Below, in pieces: positions 23,447-25,528 of a stretch of 25,528 nt of DNA (positions are counted from its first letter, which is position 1; each line of letters begins with the position of its first letter). The DNA lies in NCBI GenBank assembly GCA_003476885.1, contig DMUR01000078.1:3177-28704 (forward strand), in the 5' to 3' direction. The position numbers were made by a program, and so were the translations under genes. The stretch is from Chloroflexota bacterium (GTDB lineage Bacteria; Chloroflexota; Limnocylindria; Limnocylindrales; Limnocylindraceae). The notes below the pieces were generated by a model, which searched no databases, was not told the DNA's origin, and worked only from the letters and a program-made list of their open reading frames with translations.

Positions 23447-25030
23447 GTGCCTGCCGCACTCTCACTCGCCGATCTTGAGCCCAACGCCGTTGCAGGGGGG
23501 AGCCTCCGCAACGCGAACGTCGTTGTGCTCGGCGCTGGACGAACAGGGCAGGCGGTCGCCGCCTTTGCGGCTGCGCATGGCGCGCGCGTAACCCTTCACG
23601 ACAGCGCCGAAGCGAACACTCTGGCCGCCGCAGTCGACCAGTTCTCCGATGGGAGTGTGGCGCTGGCGTTCGGAGCAGCCGCGGACCTTGCTCCACTGCT
23701 AGCGACCGCAGATCTTGTGGTGCACAGTCCCGCAGTGACGCTTGGCTTTCCAACCGTCAAGCCGCACGTCGCTAAACCCCTTGCGGAGTACGCGGAACGA
23801 GCCATTGGGCCGACAGCAGATCCTGCACTCCGAGGTCCAATCCTGATCAGCGAGCCAGAGTGGGCCATTCGACTCCTTGGCGCACGGTGGCGCGTTGGCA
23901 TCACGGGGACGAAGGGGAAGACCACGACCAGCAACCTGATCGCACAAATCCTCGCGGCGGACACCGTCCACCCTGCAGAACTCGGCGGGAACAACGGGGC
24001 TCCTCTCATTGGTAAGGCGATGGATCTCTCGCGCGACGCGCGCGTCGTCCTCGAGCTCTCAGAGCTGCAACTCCCATCACTGCACAGCAGCATTGACGTT
24101 GCTGTCTATACCAACATCACCGTGGATCATCTTGATCGGCACGGTACCGTAGACGGCTACCGCAAGGTGAAGCGGATCCTCGCCGATCGTGTCGCCGACG
24201 GTGGCCTGCTGATCGTGAACCTTGACGACCCCGTCACCGCATCGCTCGCTGGGATCGGTCGTGTGACCACCATTGGATATCGCAGAGAGCGCCCCGTCCC
24301 TGGGGGGGTCGGCGTTGTTGATGGGTGGATCGTTGCAGCGGGGGTACCGCGCTCTGCACGTTGCGGAGGCGGGATCGCCGCCACTGGACCAGGCGGACGG
24401 ATCCTGCCAGTGGACGAGGTCGCACTCCCTGGTGAGCACAGCATCAGTAATGTTCTCGCCGCCGTCAGTGTGGGCTTGGTTGCAGGGATTGCACCGGACG
24501 CCATTCGTTCGGCGGTCGCCGCCTTCCGCGGTGTCCCGCACCGGCTTGAAACGATCGCAGTCCTTGACGGCATCCGCTACGTGAATGATGCGCAGGCAAC
24601 GCAACCAGACGCGGTCGCCGCCGCCGTCTCAAGCTTTCGGAAGCCGCTGGTGTTACTCGCAGGAGGTCGAAGTAAGGGCTTGGACCTGCACGAGCTCGCA
24701 CCGATCGTCGCGCGCCAGTGCAGCGGGGCAGTACTGTTCGGTGAACTTGCGGATGAGCTTGAGGCAATGTTTCGCGCATCCGGCATGACCGAAATCGACC
24801 GAGCTACGAGCATCCCTGATGCGGTGGCGCGTGGCGGGGCGCTCGCTCGAAAAATTCTATCCACGACCGAGGCGAGCCCCAACGCAACGCTCCACGAGAG
24901 CGAAGCGCGTGCGACGGTCCTCCTGAGTCCGATCGGATCGTCATTTGACATGTTCAACAATCCATTTGGGGCACGCGGCGAAGCGTTCCGCGAAGCGGTT
25001 CACGCCCTCCCCGCAGAGGAGCGCCGATGA
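23447..25030 (+). CDS. murD: UDP-MurNAc-L-alanine:D-glutamate ligase MurD
   Basis: Mur ligase adding D-Glu to UDP-MurNAc-L-Ala, 527 residues, about 70 longer than typical MurD; part of the excess is a Gly-rich segment in the central domain (ERPVPGGVGVVDGW region). The N-terminal Rossmann domain starts at VVVLGAGRTGQAVAAF. The ATP loop GITGTKGKTTTSN lies at 151-163, then LELSELQL, TVDHLDRHGTVDGY, GVPHRLE, YVNDAQATQPDA, LLAGGRSKGLDL and LLSPIGSSFDMFNN, all diagnostic for MurD. I chose GTG 23447, just after the mraY stop; a longer in-frame extension to 23342 would run inside mraY. The stop overlaps ftsW (ATGA). Confidence 0.94.
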   Translation: MPAALSLADLEPNAVAGGSLRNANVVVLGAGRTGQAVAAFAAAHGARVTLHDSAEANTLAAAVDQFSDGSVALAFGAAADLAPLLATADLVVHSPAVTLGFPTVKPHVAKPLAEYAERAIGPTADPALRGPILISEPEWAIRLLGARWRVGITGTKGKTTTSNLIAQILAADTVHPAELGGNNGAPLIGKAMDLSRDARVVLELSELQLPSLHSSIDVAVYTNITVDHLDRHGTVDGYRKVKRILADRVADGGLLIVNLDDPVTASLAGIGRVTTIGYRRERPVPGGVGVVDGWIVAAGVPRSARCGGGIAATGPGGRILPVDEVALPGEHSISNVLAAVSVGLVAGIAPDAIRSAVAAFRGVPHRLETIAVLDGIRYVNDAQATQPDAVAAAVSSFRKPLVLLAGGRSKGLDLHELAPIVARQCSGAVLFGELADELEAMFRASGMTEIDRATSIPDAVARGGALARKILSTTEASPNATLHESEARATVLLSPIGSSFDMFNNPFGARGEAFREAVHALPAEERR

Positions 25031-25528
25031 GTCGCATCGTTCGTCGAGTTGCAGGGACGCCTCTTGACGGCGCGCGGCTCGCGCCTGGGCGCCGCCCTAA
25101 CTTCTCACCACGGCGGGCCATCGCGTCCATCCTGCAGGTGAAGCGTCCGCCGGAAGATCAGTGGATCCTCCTCCCCGCGCTCCTCCTTGTCGGGCTCGGC
25201 GTCTTGATGGTCTTCTCCTCGTCTGCACTCAACTCGCTGATCAGTACCGATGATGCATACGGCATGGGGATGCGGCAACTCCTCTTCGCCGCCATGGGCA
25301 TCGGGGCGCTCGCAATCCTTTCGAGCATCGACTACCGGCGTTGGCGGCCGTTTGCCACACCAGCGCTCCTTGGCTCCATCGCACTTCTCATTCTCGTACT
25401 GATCCCTGGAGTTCCCACCGAACAAGGTCTCAGGCGATCGCTCTCTGTTGGTCCGATCAGCATTCACGCGGCGGAACTCGCCAAGCTTGCGCTGATCCTC
25501 TGCCTCGCCAACTTCTTCGCGAACCGCG
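25027..25528 (+). CDS. ftsW: FtsW-like peptidoglycan glycosyltransferase/division protein (3'-truncated by window)
   Basis: SEDS-family membrane protein that polymerises septal peptidoglycan together with FtsI. The first 167 residues are seen; the frame is open at the window end. A basic cytoplasmic N-terminus of about 45 residues precedes membrane helices beginning WILLPALLLVGLGVLMVFSSSA, then LLFAAMGIGALAIL and PFATPALLGSIALLILVLI. The motif GLRRSLSVGPISIHAAELAKLALI corresponds to the family's RRW...IQPSE-LAKL segment, with HAAE in place of QPSE. The start overlaps the murD stop by 4 bp. The order murD-ftsW identifies it as FtsW rather than RodA. Confidence 0.9.
   Translation, partial: MSRIVRRVAGTPLDGARLAPGRRPNFSPRRAIASILQVKRPPEDQWILLPALLLVGLGVLMVFSSSALNSLISTDDAYGMGMRQLLFAAMGIGALAILSSIDYRRWRPFATPALLGSIALLILVLIPGVPTEQGLRRSLSVGPISIHAAELAKLALILCLANFFANR

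Noticed and set aside
22728-23753. 341-codon minus-strand frame opposite mraY and murD
   Set aside because: Its His/Arg/Asp/Glu-rich composition is typical of antisense to membrane-protein codons, and mraY is unambiguous.

Overview
The window is about 25.5 kb of GC-rich (roughly 60%), densely packed bacterial chromosome. It carries ordinary housekeeping and central-metabolism genes, many joined by 4-bp ATGA stop/start overlaps. No insertion sequence, prophage gene, CRISPR array or resistance gene was seen. The organism makes peptidoglycan, has a complete sdhCDAB, and probably takes up an amino sugar or glucose by a PTS. Its primary sigma factor has a Lys/Ala/Pro-rich N-terminal tail of the kind known from actinobacterial HrdB/SigA. 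My best guess is a free-living member of Chloroflexota (Limnocylindria-like) or Actinomycetota; this placement rests on gene order and style only and is of low confidence.

Layout. 1-2148: 3' part of rpoD, whose start lies upstream of the window. 2151-4624: split PTS genes ptsH (HPr), EIIB, EIIA and, after a structured 176-bp leader, EIIC of the GlcNAc/glucose family. 4671-5488: a small membrane protein, tRNA-Asn(GTT) and an unrecognised 122-aa protein. 5537-7367 (minus strand): parA-parB. 7368-7603: a divergent control region with a cluster of TGTGCGC half-sites, a possible H-type pseudoknot and a G-rich stretch. 7604-9702: methylmalonyl-CoA mutase catalytic subunit and methylmalonyl-CoA epimerase. 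9736-11804 (minus): sucC-sucD. 11962-15257: sdhC-sdhD-sdhA-sdhB. 15264-16589: an RNase HI to metallo-beta-lactamase fusion. 16599-16946: rnpB, the RNase P RNA. 17015-25528: division and cell-wall (dcw) cluster mraZ-rsmH-ftsL-ftsI-murF-mraY-murD-ftsW, the last gene cut by the window edge.

The genes form three functional groups. The first is sugar phosphotransfer, directly behind the primary sigma gene. The second is a metabolic block that takes methylmalonyl-CoA through epimerase, mutase, succinyl-CoA synthetase and succinate dehydrogenase to fumarate, feeding electrons to quinone. The third is septal peptidoglycan synthesis under a clear sigma-70 promoter with ten-base-phased TGG repeats that look like MraZ autoregulatory boxes.

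The items most worth a second look are the RNase H-MBL fusion directly upstream of rnpB, the symmetric repeat cluster between parA and the mutase gene, the roughly 190-residue insertion in RpoD, and the absence of murE from its usual place between ftsI and murF.
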